61,163 bases of DNA from Candidatus Gastranaerophilales bacterium (lineage in GTDB: Bacteria > Cyanobacteriota > Vampirovibrionia > Gastranaerophilales > Gastranaerophilaceae), in NCBI GenBank assembly GCA_944324365.1, contig CALUWA010000007.1:1-61163 (forward strand), in the 5' to 3' direction. The position numbers were made by a program, and so were the translations under genes. The notes beneath the pieces were generated by a model. That model did no database searches and was not told where the DNA came from. It saw only the letters and a list, made by a program, of their open reading frames with translations. Numbering within the stretch: position 1 is the first letter of the stretch; each line of letters starts with the position of its first letter. Below are positions 37,346 through 45,184 of the stretch, in pieces.

Positions 37346-37375
37346 AAAACCTCTCCATTTTCGGGAGAGGTTTTT
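37346..37375. terminator. Bidirectional terminator between convergent genes
   Basis: AAAACCTCTCC and GGAGAGGTTTTT form a GC-rich stem with A runs on one side and T runs on the other. It can stop both the SIMPL transcript (plus) and the lptB operon (minus). Confidence 0.85.
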
Positions 37376-37378
37376 ATT

Positions 37379-38182
37379 TTACTTAAAAACCATTATAAAA
37401 GATTTCAACATTCTGCCGGCACCATCGCCTTTTGTCGAAATAACATTATACTTATCTTTGTAATTCATTGAGGTAGAACTGCCGCCATCAAGCCCCATTG
37501 CGCGTTCAAACCCTAATTTTTTGCACAATGCCTGAACCTCATACATATCCATAGGGTGTTCATCTGTAATAATTAAAATATGCAAATCTCCGTCCTTAAT
37601 CCCAAGAACAGTTCTTGCAACTTTATGGAGGACAGAGCTTGATTCTCTCACTACTTTGTCACCGTCTTTAACAACAAAAAACTCTTCTTCCAGTTGTAAT
37701 TTAGGAAGAATCATCGGGCCGCCCTGAACTGCCTCCGTAACAGTACAAGCAAAATCTACAGGTGTCTTATGCGGAACAATTTCGTATTTATATTTATTGT
37801 CACATTCAACGACCCTAAATTCAGTACGGTTTAAAATTTTTGCCAAATTTTTTCTCAAAACAGGATTAGCATACAAATTTTCATTGAACATCGGATCCTC
37901 AACTGTTTGGCTGCCCATTGTAACATACGAAACCGTTTTTGAATTTTCAGGATCAAAAAATCCGGCATTAACCGTCAATAATGCACCGCTTTGTTTATGG
38001 ACTTCCGCGTTAGTAATCAAATTCGGCGATGCATACATCCTGATTTTTTTCTTAACTTTATCGCCTTTCAGGACAATATGATAAATTCCATCGTTATAAT
38101 CAATATCAATAGAAGATGCGGCATAACTCATGCCTGTACTCATAACAACACACAATAACAGTATTAAAAATTTTTTCATCAT
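37379..38182 (-). CDS. Phosphodiester glycosidase family protein (NAGPA-like)
   Basis: A 267-residue protein with a signal peptide (about 1-22). It has the NAGPA/DUF2233 blocks LLTVNAGFFDPEN, AVQGGPMIL, KVARTVLGIKDGDLHILIITD and FERAMGLDGGSSTSMNYKD. The family cleaves N-acetylglucosamine or other sugars linked through a phosphodiester and is often exported. It ends the lptB-LptF/G operon (4-bp overlap), which suggests work on envelope glycan or LPS; that is inference. Confidence 0.85.
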   Translation of the reverse strand: MMKKFLILLLCVVMSTGMSYAASSIDIDYNDGIYHIVLKGDKVKKKIRMYASPNLITNAEVHKQSGALLTVNAGFFDPENSKTVSYVTMGSQTVEDPMFNENLYANPVLRKNLAKILNRTEFRVVECDNKYKYEIVPHKTPVDFACTVTEAVQGGPMILPKLQLEEEFFVVKDGDKVVRESSSVLHKVARTVLGIKDGDLHILIITDEHPMDMYEVQALCKKLGFERAMGLDGGSSTSMNYKDKYNVISTKGDGAGRMLKSFIMVFK

Positions 38183-39294
38183 AAATCCTTTGACTTATAA
38201 AACGCAATAATTGCAATCAAAAATGCAACCGGCGGGAATAATGCCGTGACAAGAGGAGGAAGCACTCCTTTTTCCGCAAGAAGATCGAAGAACGGAAGAG
38301 TAATATAATAGATAAATATACTCCCTATTGCAATAGTAAACCCGACTAATCTTTGCTCTCTCGGCTTGCTGAACCCTAAAAGAGTACCCATAATTGCAAG
38401 CAGTACACATACAAACGGATGGAAAAATCTTTGTAAATACTTATTCAGCATATACCTGTATTCTTCATCCAAACCCTCTTTTTTAAGAAGCTTTATGTAA
38501 CTATGTAAATCATCATTTGTAATTTCACGTTCTTTTTTGGTTGAATAAGTCATCAACGTGTATGCATTTTTTGCATCTTCACCTTTAAGGATATCCATGT
38601 TGTCAATTTGTTCAATATCAGTAAAAATACCATCATTAGAAATCTTATAACGTGTAATGTTATTTAAAGCCCATCTGTCTTTCATATATTTTCCGCTTTC
38701 TGCAGAATAAATATTTGTGAGCTGCTGAACATCAGAATATATTGTTCTTGAAAAATCAAGAATAATAAGATTATGCATCACATCATCCCGATAACCGGAT
38801 ATAACAACCGCAAGCTTAGGAGCTCCGTTTTTATCTTTCTGGGTATAAATATACTGGGTTGAAGGATGCTTATCATTAATTGCATTAAGTTTTGCCGCAG
38901 ACATTGGAATTAATTTATCACAAGTAACAAAGCACATCCAAGTGACAATCAAACTTAAAACCAGCACAGGCGCTAATATTCTCTGAAAAGACAAACCAAC
39001 CGCCCTGAATATCGTAAGCTCGGAATCCTTAGATAATTTATCAAATGTAAACAGCGAACCCAAAAGCAAACCTACCGGGAAGGCTTTTCCCAAAATCTTC
39101 GGCAATTCATAAAACAAAACTAAAACAGCAGTCTTAGGCGTATAAATACCGGTCAAAGTTTTTTTAATAGTGCTTAAGAGCATTTCAGGCGCAATCCAAA
39201 CAACCGTAAACAACAAAATTGCCCCGATTGTTGCAAACATTACCTGCTTAAATATATATCTGTCATAAATTGAAATCTTCGGCAATAATCTCAT
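38179..39294 (-). CDS. LptF/LptG family permease (YjgP/YjgQ)
   Basis: A 371-residue protein. It opens ISIYDRYIFKQVMFATIGAILLF and has three N-terminal helices, a central soluble beta-jellyroll-like domain (about 140-270), and three C-terminal helices (FHPFVCVLLAIMGTLLGFSKPREQRLVGFTIAIGS). It forms the membrane part of the LPS transporter with LptB. It directly follows lptB with a one-base overlap. Only one F/G-type gene is present here; a partner may be elsewhere, or it may act as a homodimer. Confidence 0.9.
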   Translation of the reverse strand: MRLLPKISIYDRYIFKQVMFATIGAILLFTVVWIAPEMLLSTIKKTLTGIYTPKTAVLVLFYELPKILGKAFPVGLLLGSLFTFDKLSKDSELTIFRAVGLSFQRILAPVLVLSLIVTWMCFVTCDKLIPMSAAKLNAINDKHPSTQYIYTQKDKNGAPKLAVVISGYRDDVMHNLIILDFSRTIYSDVQQLTNIYSAESGKYMKDRWALNNITRYKISNDGIFTDIEQIDNMDILKGEDAKNAYTLMTYSTKKEREITNDDLHSYIKLLKKEGLDEEYRYMLNKYLQRFFHPFVCVLLAIMGTLLGFSKPREQRLVGFTIAIGSIFIYYITLPFFDLLAEKGVLPPLVTALFPPVAFLIAIIAFYKSKDL

Positions 39295-40019
39295 TACAGA
39301 GCAAAATCCTTTCCAAGATAAAATTCTTTCGCAACAGGATCTACCGCAACGTCTTTGCTTGCGCCCTGAATCTTTATTTTACCGTCAAATATAACATACG
39401 CCCTATCCGTAATAGACAAAGTAGCTTTAGGGTTGTGGTCGGTAATCAGTACCCCCAAACCTTTTTCCTCTGAGATTTTACGTATATTGTCTTTAATTTC
39501 TCCGATTGCAATAGGGTCAATACCTGCAAAAGGTTCATCCAAAAGCATAAAATCAGGACTTGCAGCAAGAGCTCTTGCAATTTCAACACGACGTCTTTCA
39601 CCGCCTGAGAGGGATACCGCAGCATAAGAACGAAGTCTTGTTATACCAAACTCACTCAAAAGCTCTTCCAATTTCATTCTTTTTTCATTAACAGTGAGCT
39701 TATCATTCATTTGAAGAACCAGCTTCAAATTATCTTCTACAGAAAGCTTTCTGAAAATAGATGCTTCTTGCGGAAGATATCCGATACCCATTTTTGCCCT
39801 TATGTTCATAGGTTTTGTCGATATGTCCTGGTCATTAAGTAAAATCTGGCCTTTATTAGGCTTTACAAGCCCGACAACCATATAAAACGTAGTTGTTTTT
39901 CCGGCTCCGTTCGGGCCTAAAAGACAGACAACTTCGCCTTTATTTACATAAAAAGAAACATCATTAACGACGCTCCTGTCACCGTATATTTTTATAAGAT
40001 TCTTAGCTTCAATCTTCAT
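39294..40019 (-). CDS. lptB: LPS export ABC transporter ATPase LptB
   Basis: A 241-residue ATPase with Walker A (GPNGAGKTT, about 35-43), the LptB-type YLPQEASIFRKLSVEDNL Q-loop region, signature LSGGERRRVEIARAL, Walker B FMLLDEPFAGIDPIA and switch His in ITDHNPKATL. It energises transfer of lipopolysaccharide from the inner membrane. It heads the operon with the LptF/G-type permease and the phosphodiester glycosidase. This points to an outer membrane. Confidence 0.95.
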   Translation of the reverse strand: MKIEAKNLIKIYGDRSVVNDVSFYVNKGEVVCLLGPNGAGKTTTFYMVVGLVKPNKGQILLNDQDISTKPMNIRAKMGIGYLPQEASIFRKLSVEDNLKLVLQMNDKLTVNEKRMKLEELLSEFGITRLRSYAAVSLSGGERRRVEIARALAASPDFMLLDEPFAGIDPIAIGEIKDNIRKISEEKGLGVLITDHNPKATLSITDRAYVIFDGKIKIQGASKDVAVDPVAKEFYLGKDFAL

Positions 40020-40085
40020 ACATTCCCCTTAGATATCGTAATGATATTTTACTTAAAATAAAAACTCATTGCAAGTATCAGCTTA

Positions 40086-40667
40086 TTACTTTAATTTAAT
40101 AAAATCAGGCACCTGGTTTTTAGCAATACGCATCTGCTGATATTGTTCTTTTAACTTATCCTTCTCGTCTTGATCAGCCGATTTTGCTTTTTCATTCATT
40201 TGTGTATATATAGATTTCTCGGCCTCATTTGCCTTTATGTAAACATCCATTTCTTTGCTTTTTTTGAAAGTATTCACCTTACTGTTATATGCAATTTTAG
40301 GAGCATTAAGCATTGTATATAAAAGAGCAAACCCGCTTACAACAGCCGCCAGAACTGCTGCTGTTGCCCCTATATAAAGAAGCATCCTTTTATTTGATGA
40401 AACATTTTTCTTATTTTTATCAACAAGATTCTTTGCAGTATTACCTGCCGTTTCAAAAACAAAATCCCCGTCAAAAATTTCCCACAGCAAACGACCGCCA
40501 AGAGCTGCTCCTGCAAGAAAAGTTGCTTTTATAAGATTCATCGTTTCCCCTTTTCGGGATACCGGATTCTTATCATATTCCGGAGAATTATTATCTTTTT
40601 GCGCAGCTGCAGTTTTTGGCTTACCGTTAAAAGAGGAAAATTTTACAGAACTAACGCTAAGACTCAT
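40086..40667 (-). CDS. Unknown membrane protein, paralogue of its neighbour
   Basis: A 193-residue protein. The N-terminus has VKFSSFNGKP (F-x-G motif), then EYDKNPVSRKGETMNLI and two hydrophobic segments (about 46-60 and 97-116). The end is a charged helix with KEMDVYIKANEAEKSIYTQMNEKA. The gene just upstream encodes matching pieces (YENPVNRKTERNLAV; KEMGVFSRQKEAQANIYNDINNE), so the two are paralogues of one family I cannot name. Its start overlaps the upstream stop. Confidence 0.75.
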   Translation of the reverse strand: MSLSVSSVKFSSFNGKPKTAAAQKDNNSPEYDKNPVSRKGETMNLIKATFLAGAALGGRLLWEIFDGDFVFETAGNTAKNLVDKNKKNVSSNKRMLLYIGATAAVLAAVVSGFALLYTMLNAPKIAYNSKVNTFKKSKEMDVYIKANEAEKSIYTQMNEKAKSADQDEKDKLKEQYQQMRIAKNQVPDFIKLK

Positions 40668-41131
40668 TAAACACCTTTAATCATCATTCCGCTGCCGTTA
40701 TCTGCCATTTTTACGGTTGTATAGTGGTGAATTTTCTCATCCAACGAAACATCTTCATCTTTAATTTCATTGTTTATATCATTATAAATATTGGCCTGAG
40801 CCTCTTTTTGTCTTGAGAAAACGCCCATTTCTTTTTCTCTTGCAAAAGCTGATAAGCTTCTGTTATAAACTTTTGAAGGAAGCATTAGCAGCAAACTTAT
40901 AACAGTTGCCGCAGCTCCAATACCTGTCGGCACTTTCCAGCCTTTAGTTAGACATGAAGTTAATCCGCCTGCGGTTAATCCTATCAATGCACTTGTGCCC
41001 GCAGAAGCTAATACCGCTAAATTTCTCTCTGTTTTACGGTTTACTGGATTTTCGTATCCATCCTTATCAATTTTCTTTGCACCAAAAACTATCCCTTTAG
41101 ATGAATAAGGGCTGATTGCCGGAATTGCCAT
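40667..41131 (-). CDS. Unknown membrane protein, first of a paralogous pair
   Basis: A 154-residue protein, started at 41131 because AAAGGAG lies 8 nt upstream. The N-terminus reads SSKGIVFGAKK (F-G-A variant of the shared motif), then NPVNRKTERN. Two hydrophobic segments follow (about 40-60 and 70-90), then a charged C-terminal helix. It has the same order as the protein at 40086-40667, with which it forms a two-gene transcript. There is no signal peptide and no known domain. Confidence 0.75.
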   Translation of the reverse strand: MAIPAISPYSSKGIVFGAKKIDKDGYENPVNRKTERNLAVLASAGTSALIGLTAGGLTSCLTKGWKVPTGIGAAATVISLLLMLPSKVYNRSLSAFAREKEMGVFSRQKEAQANIYNDINNEIKDEDVSLDEKIHHYTTVKMADNGSGMMIKGV

Positions 41132-41214
41132 AATATACTCCTTTCTACTTAACACACATCTTGCTTATATTATAACAATTCAAAACGGAAATTTTGCTAA
41201 TATATTAAGAAATA

Positions 41215-42207
41215 TTACTTTAAAGAATGCATTTTTTCTTCCCAGGCATAGGATGTCTTAATGCTTTCCTGTAAAGACTTTTGAGGAATCCAATTTAAGA
41301 ATTTCTTTGCTTTTTTATTATCAGCAATCAAAACAGCCGGATCGCCAGGACGGCGCGGCATAACTTTCACAGGAATAGTTTGTCCGGTGACATGCTCGCA
41401 AGCCTCAAATACTTCTTTTACACTGTTTCCGTCATTTGTCCCGAGATTAAAGAAATTAGTTTCTCCGCCGTCAGACAGATATTTTAGCGCCGCAAGGTGT
41501 GCACTTACCAGATCCTCAATATTTATATAATCTCTTACGCAAGTACCGTCTTTTGTATCGTAATCGTCACCATACATTTCAAACGTACGTCCTTTATCAA
41601 ATGTCGATTTCAAAATATTCGGGATTAAGTGGGTTTCAATTGAATGGTTTTCACCAATTAAAGCCATACTGTCAGCACCGGCAACATTAAAATATCTCAG
41701 GCGGACACTTTTTAGTCCATATGCCCTGTCGTAATCATCCATAATCTTTTCAACCATAAGTTTTGAATTACCGTACGGATTTATAGGATTTTGCGGATGT
41801 TTTTCATCAATAGGAACATACTCAGGTTCTCCGTAAGTGGCTGCTGTAGAAGAAAATACGATTTTTTTAACATTATGCTCTATCATCGCATTTAGCAGGT
41901 TTAAGGTTCCGTAAACATTGTTATAGTAATATTTCTGAGGGTTTTTCATGCTCTCGCCAACCTGCGAAAATGCTGCAAAATGAACCACAGCTTCTATATT
42001 AAAATCATCAAATACCTTTGAGATATCAGACAAATTTTGCAAATCACCTTCTACAAAATGCAGCTTGCCGACTTTTCCTAAAGTATCGACCGTTTCTTTG
42101 TGTCCGGTAGACAAATTATCAAAAACTACAACTTCATTAGCAGCCTTTAACAATGCCAAAACACAATGGCTGCCAATATATCCGGCTCCGCCTGTAACTA
42201 AAATCAT
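41215..42207 (-). CDS. galE: UDP-glucose 4-epimerase GalE
   Basis: A 330-residue extended SDR enzyme with NAD-binding VTGGAGYIGSHC, FAAFSQVGES, FSSTAATYGEP (catalytic Ser/Thr) and YGNSKLMVEK (catalytic Tyr-x3-Lys). It interconverts UDP-glucose and UDP-galactose. It is directly downstream of glf (one-base overlap), so the pair can make UDP-galactopyranose and convert it to UDP-galactofuranose. Confidence 0.95.
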   Translation of the reverse strand: MILVTGGAGYIGSHCVLALLKAANEVVVFDNLSTGHKETVDTLGKVGKLHFVEGDLQNLSDISKVFDDFNIEAVVHFAAFSQVGESMKNPQKYYYNNVYGTLNLLNAMIEHNVKKIVFSSTAATYGEPEYVPIDEKHPQNPINPYGNSKLMVEKIMDDYDRAYGLKSVRLRYFNVAGADSMALIGENHSIETHLIPNILKSTFDKGRTFEMYGDDYDTKDGTCVRDYINIEDLVSAHLAALKYLSDGGETNFFNLGTNDGNSVKEVFEACEHVTGQTIPVKVMPRRPGDPAVLIADNKKAKKFLNWIPQKSLQESIKTSYAWEEKMHSLK

Positions 42208-43316
42208 TATTTTATCTCCTCGTAAAGTTCAATAGCACGTAAGATTGCTTTATCCATATCATAATACTTATAATCGCCCAATCTGCCCAAGAAATAAACA
42301 TTAGACAAATTTTCAGCTTCTTTTAGATATTTTGCATAAAGTTCACTGTTTTGCGGATTAGGTATAGGATAGTATCTTTCGTTTTTCCCCAGTTCAAAGA
42401 ATTCAGAGTATTCCTTCGCAATAACGGTTTTATCCGACTTGTCATTGAGGTAATATTTGTATTCGTGAATACGTGTAAAATCGTAGTTACAAGGATAATT
42501 TACAACTGAATTTTGCTGATAATATTCTCTGTCGTAAGTCTCAAGTTTAAAGTTCACGCTGCGGTATGGCAATGTACCTAATTTATACTCAAAAAATTCA
42601 TCTATCGGGCCAGTATAGAAAACACGTTTATATTGATTCAGCATGTCTTTTTTAAATTCGGTATTCAACTTAACTTCAATATTATTATGGGACAAAATAT
42701 TTTCAACGACTCTTGTGTATCCTTGAAGCGGAATTCCCTGATATTTGTCTTGGAAATATCTGTCATCTTTACTCAAATAAACCGGAACTCTCGCCGTAAC
42801 CGCCCCGTCAACATCTTTAGGAGAAACTCCCCATTGTTTTGTTGTGTAATGCAAGAAAACTTTTTCATACACATATTGAGCAAGAAATTTCAAATCCTCA
42901 TCATCTTGTTTTTGAAACTCAAGAATAGGAACCTTTTTATTGTATTCAAACTTTTCCAGTAATTTTTCCTCAAGTCTTTTTGCAAGAGTTTTCGGGAAAA
43001 CATCATATAAAGTATTAAAGTTAAACGGAATAGTCGTTGGGATACCGTCAATAATTGCAACTACTTTATGCATATACTGGTTAAAATCAGTAAATCTTTT
43101 CAAGAAAGTCCAAACTTTTTCATTAGAAGTATGAAAAATATGAGAACCGTATTTGTGAATCATAATCCCGTTTTCATCACGATAATCGTAACTGTTTCCG
43201 GCAATATGATTTTTCTTATCAATAACAAGGACTTTTTCGCCGTTATCAGCGAGTAAACGCGCAATGACCGCACCGGAAAAGCCGGCTCCGACAACTAAAT
43301 TAACACTTTTATCCAA
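42207..43316 (-). CDS. glf: UDP-galactopyranose mutase Glf
   Basis: A 369-residue flavoprotein. FAD-binding GAGFSGAVIARLLAD is followed by HIFHTSNEKVWTFLKRFTDFNQY, TTKQWGVSPKDVDGAVTARVPV (substrate site) and, at the end, YFLGRLGDYKYYDMDKAI. It converts UDP-galactopyranose to UDP-galactofuranose using reduced FAD. It starts 93 bp from tRNA-Ser on the other strand, and galE follows. This implies galactofuranose in a surface glycan. Confidence 0.95.
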   Translation of the reverse strand: MDKSVNLVVGAGFSGAVIARLLADNGEKVLVIDKKNHIAGNSYDYRDENGIMIHKYGSHIFHTSNEKVWTFLKRFTDFNQYMHKVVAIIDGIPTTIPFNFNTLYDVFPKTLAKRLEEKLLEKFEYNKKVPILEFQKQDDEDLKFLAQYVYEKVFLHYTTKQWGVSPKDVDGAVTARVPVYLSKDDRYFQDKYQGIPLQGYTRVVENILSHNNIEVKLNTEFKKDMLNQYKRVFYTGPIDEFFEYKLGTLPYRSVNFKLETYDREYYQQNSVVNYPCNYDFTRIHEYKYYLNDKSDKTVIAKEYSEFFELGKNERYYPIPNPQNSELYAKYLKEAENLSNVYFLGRLGDYKYYDMDKAILRAIELYEEIK

Positions 43317-43408
43317 TTTCTTTCTCCCTTACCAAACTTATACTAAATAATAAGTTAATAATAACATAAACAAATAAAATTTTTATGATATAATAAAAAA
43401 GAACAGAA

Positions 43409-43496
43409 GGAGAGGTGTCCGAGTGGTTTAAGGTGCGGATCTCGAAAGTCTGTGCGAGCGAATAACTTGCCGTGGGTTCGAATCCCACCCTCTCCG
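43409..43496 (+). tRNA. tRNA-Ser (anticodon CGA)
   Basis: The acceptor GGAGAGG pairs with CCTCTCC, the anticodon loop is CTCGAAA (CGA), a long variable arm typical of class II tRNA follows, and the T arm is GTGGG-TTCGAAT-CCCAC. Discriminator G; no encoded CCA. A degraded repeat-rich island begins right after it. Confidence 0.93.
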
Positions 43497-44060
43497 TTTT
43501 TTGGTTTGCTTGGTTTTCAGCCTGTAGGTTTGTTAAATTTTAAAGTGTATTGGTACTATTGTAGTTTTTTGTCCAGGTTGATTTGTACGGTTAGATAGAT
43601 TATTTTGGTAAAGTAGGCTTTGTGTGGGCGTTTTTTGGTCGGAAATAATCAAGTGTATTTGTGCAGACATTTCAATCGTGTACGGTTAAAATGATTATTG
43701 GCTAAAAAGTGGCTTTGTGTTTAGGTTTTAACCTGCTGGAAGTGTCAGAAAATAATCAAACCATCTGTAACAAGAAATCAAACTAAGTGTTTCTTTATAT
43801 CAAATCAAAGAAAAAAGATTATAGATGGACTTACATCAGGTTGAAACTAAACAAAAATCAAAGTTTTATCGTTGGGCTGAAAGCCCAACCTACAGACTAC
43901 AACAAAATAATTCCTTATTAATTATGGCATATTCGTCTTATTTTAAGTAATTTATAGTCTGCAGGTCGGATTTATAAATCCGACCATAATTATATAATTT
44001 TAAGATTATACGTAATCCAACTTCTAGTTCAAAATAATCCAATCAAGTATCTTTTTACAA
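43497..44060. repeat. Gene-free island arm with REP-like hairpins
   Basis: No credible gene. Two hairpins stand out: GTTGGGCT-GAA-AGCCCAAC at 43871-43889 (with CTAC on its 3' side, i.e. GTAG before the stem on the minus strand) and the perfect palindrome GTCGGATTTA/TAAATCCGAC at 43965-43984. Bases 43651-43745 resemble 46440-46510 (GTATTTGT.CAGACATTT, then TAAAATGA.TATTGGCT.AAAAGTGG). Bases 43750-43800 resemble 44863-44915. The stretch looks like accumulated repeat debris behind tRNA-Ser. Confidence 0.6.
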
Positions 44061-44576
44061 TTATTTAGAATTTTTATTCCCAGATGTTTGAGCGGATATT
44101 TTTTTACAGTTCTTTATATAGTTTATTCTTCCATAAATTAGCAAAATAACAAGTATTATATTAAAAATTATAGGCAAAGACATATCTTGATTATATTTAG
44201 TTATTTTCATATTTTTGACACTTGATTCTATTAAAGCTTTATCTTTGTAGGCAAAATACGGAATATAATATGAGGAGTGAAATATATTATATTCAGACAT
44301 CATTAACGAATAAGCTCTTAAACGACTAGGACCTCCACTACAGACTTTTACATTTATTGGTCTGTTTATATTAACTATATTTGAACTAGAAAATAAAAAA
44401 TGTTGTTCAATACTACACTTACTTGAATTACATATTAATACTTCTTTATAAGGATAATTTAGCAATAACCAAAACAACACAATAATAGGCATAAAAAAGA
44501 GTACTACAAGATAAAACTTGACCAATAAATTGTCAATAAACTTATTTTCTACCTTTTTATTAAATAAATCATACAT
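44061..44576 (-). CDS. Hypothetical two-helix membrane protein in island
   Basis: A 171-residue protein with two hydrophobic helices, about 21-41 and 130-150. The loop between them is about 90 residues with Cys residues in VLICNSSKCSIEQ and KVCSGGPSR. There is no signal peptidase site and no known family. The gene is very AT-rich and flanked by REP-like hairpins on both sides, so it is probably acquired or decaying accessory DNA. Confidence 0.6.
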   Translation of the reverse strand: MYDLFNKKVENKFIDNLLVKFYLVVLFFMPIIVLFWLLLNYPYKEVLICNSSKCSIEQHFLFSSSNIVNINRPINVKVCSGGPSRLRAYSLMMSEYNIFHSSYYIPYFAYKDKALIESSVKNMKITKYNQDMSLPIIFNIILVILLIYGRINYIKNCKKISAQTSGNKNSK

Positions 44577-44915
44577 TTATTGAAATCCTTTTATTTATCG
44601 TATTACGTACATAAATTAGGCAATAAAAAAGAAATATCGTAAAAAGCAACTCTTAATTTTAAAAATGTCCTCCAAATTAAACAAGAAGCACTATAGAATC
44701 CTAACACGAAATTATACACGATTGCAATAAATTTGAGCTGATAATGATAAATTTTGTAGGTTGAATTTACAAATCCGATAATAATTATATAGTTTTAGCT
44801 TATACATAATCCATCTTTCAGTCTGTAGGTTGGGGTTTCTACCCCAACATAAAGTGTCCAAAAACAATCAAACCACGTGTAACAAATAATCAAACCTTGT
44901 GTTCCTTTACACTTG
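44577..44915. repeat. Gene-free island arm with REP-like hairpins
   Basis: No gene visible. A degenerate hairpin lies at about 44757-44782 (GTAGGTTGAATTT...AAATCCGAT) and a good one at 44831-44850 (GTTGGGGT-TTCT-ACCCCAAC), directly preceded by GTAG. The A/T block after the first resembles 43985-44024. GTAG beside the stem is the mark of REP elements handled by RAYT transposases, and a RAYT remnant follows. Confidence 0.65.
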
Positions 44916-45065
44916 AAGTGTCTACAAAACTACGCTTATGCTAATAAAGATGAAAAAGGTATATTTCAGAGAAAATTTTTTGAACATACAATTACTTCGG
45001 AAGAAGAATTAAACAATCAAATTAATTACATTCATTACAATCCGGTAAAACACAGTCTAAAGTAA
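44916..45065 (+). pseudogene. RAYT (REP-associated tyrosine transposase) C-terminal remnant
   Basis: In the frame ending at the TAA of 45063-45065, the translation ends in KGIFQRKFFEHTITSEEEL and then NNQINYIHYNPVKHSLK. This is the conserved C-terminus of IS200-like REP-associated transposases (QRRFYEHTIRDEEDL...YIHYNPVKHGL). The catalytic His-hydrophobic-His and most of the Tyr domain are absent, so only about 40-50 residues survive and the gene is broken. It lies among GTAG-flanked hairpins that fit its family's substrates. Confidence 0.8.
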
Positions 45066-45130
45066 AGGACTAGCAGTATCATTCTTTTCACAAATTCGTA
45101 AAATTTGGGTTATATGTTTTCATGATTATG

Positions 45131-45183
45131 TTGCATAATTCGGAGAAAATGTGGTATAATATCCGTATAATATTCGGAGAAAA
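45131..45183 (+). promoter_or_regulatory. fic promoter with paired direct repeats
   Basis: TTGCAT (45131-45136) and TATAAT (45155-45160) are 18 bp apart. The 11-mer TTCGGAGAAAA occurs at 45139-45149 inside the spacer and again at 45173-45183 just before the ATG, 34 bp apart. The second copy supplies the ribosome site; the first could bind a regulator. Confidence 0.5.
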
Positions 45184-45184
45184 C

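Noticed and set aside
43826-43950. 42-codon ORF MDLHQVETK...
   Set aside because: It runs across a REP-like hairpin and has no ribosome site or recognisable sequence.
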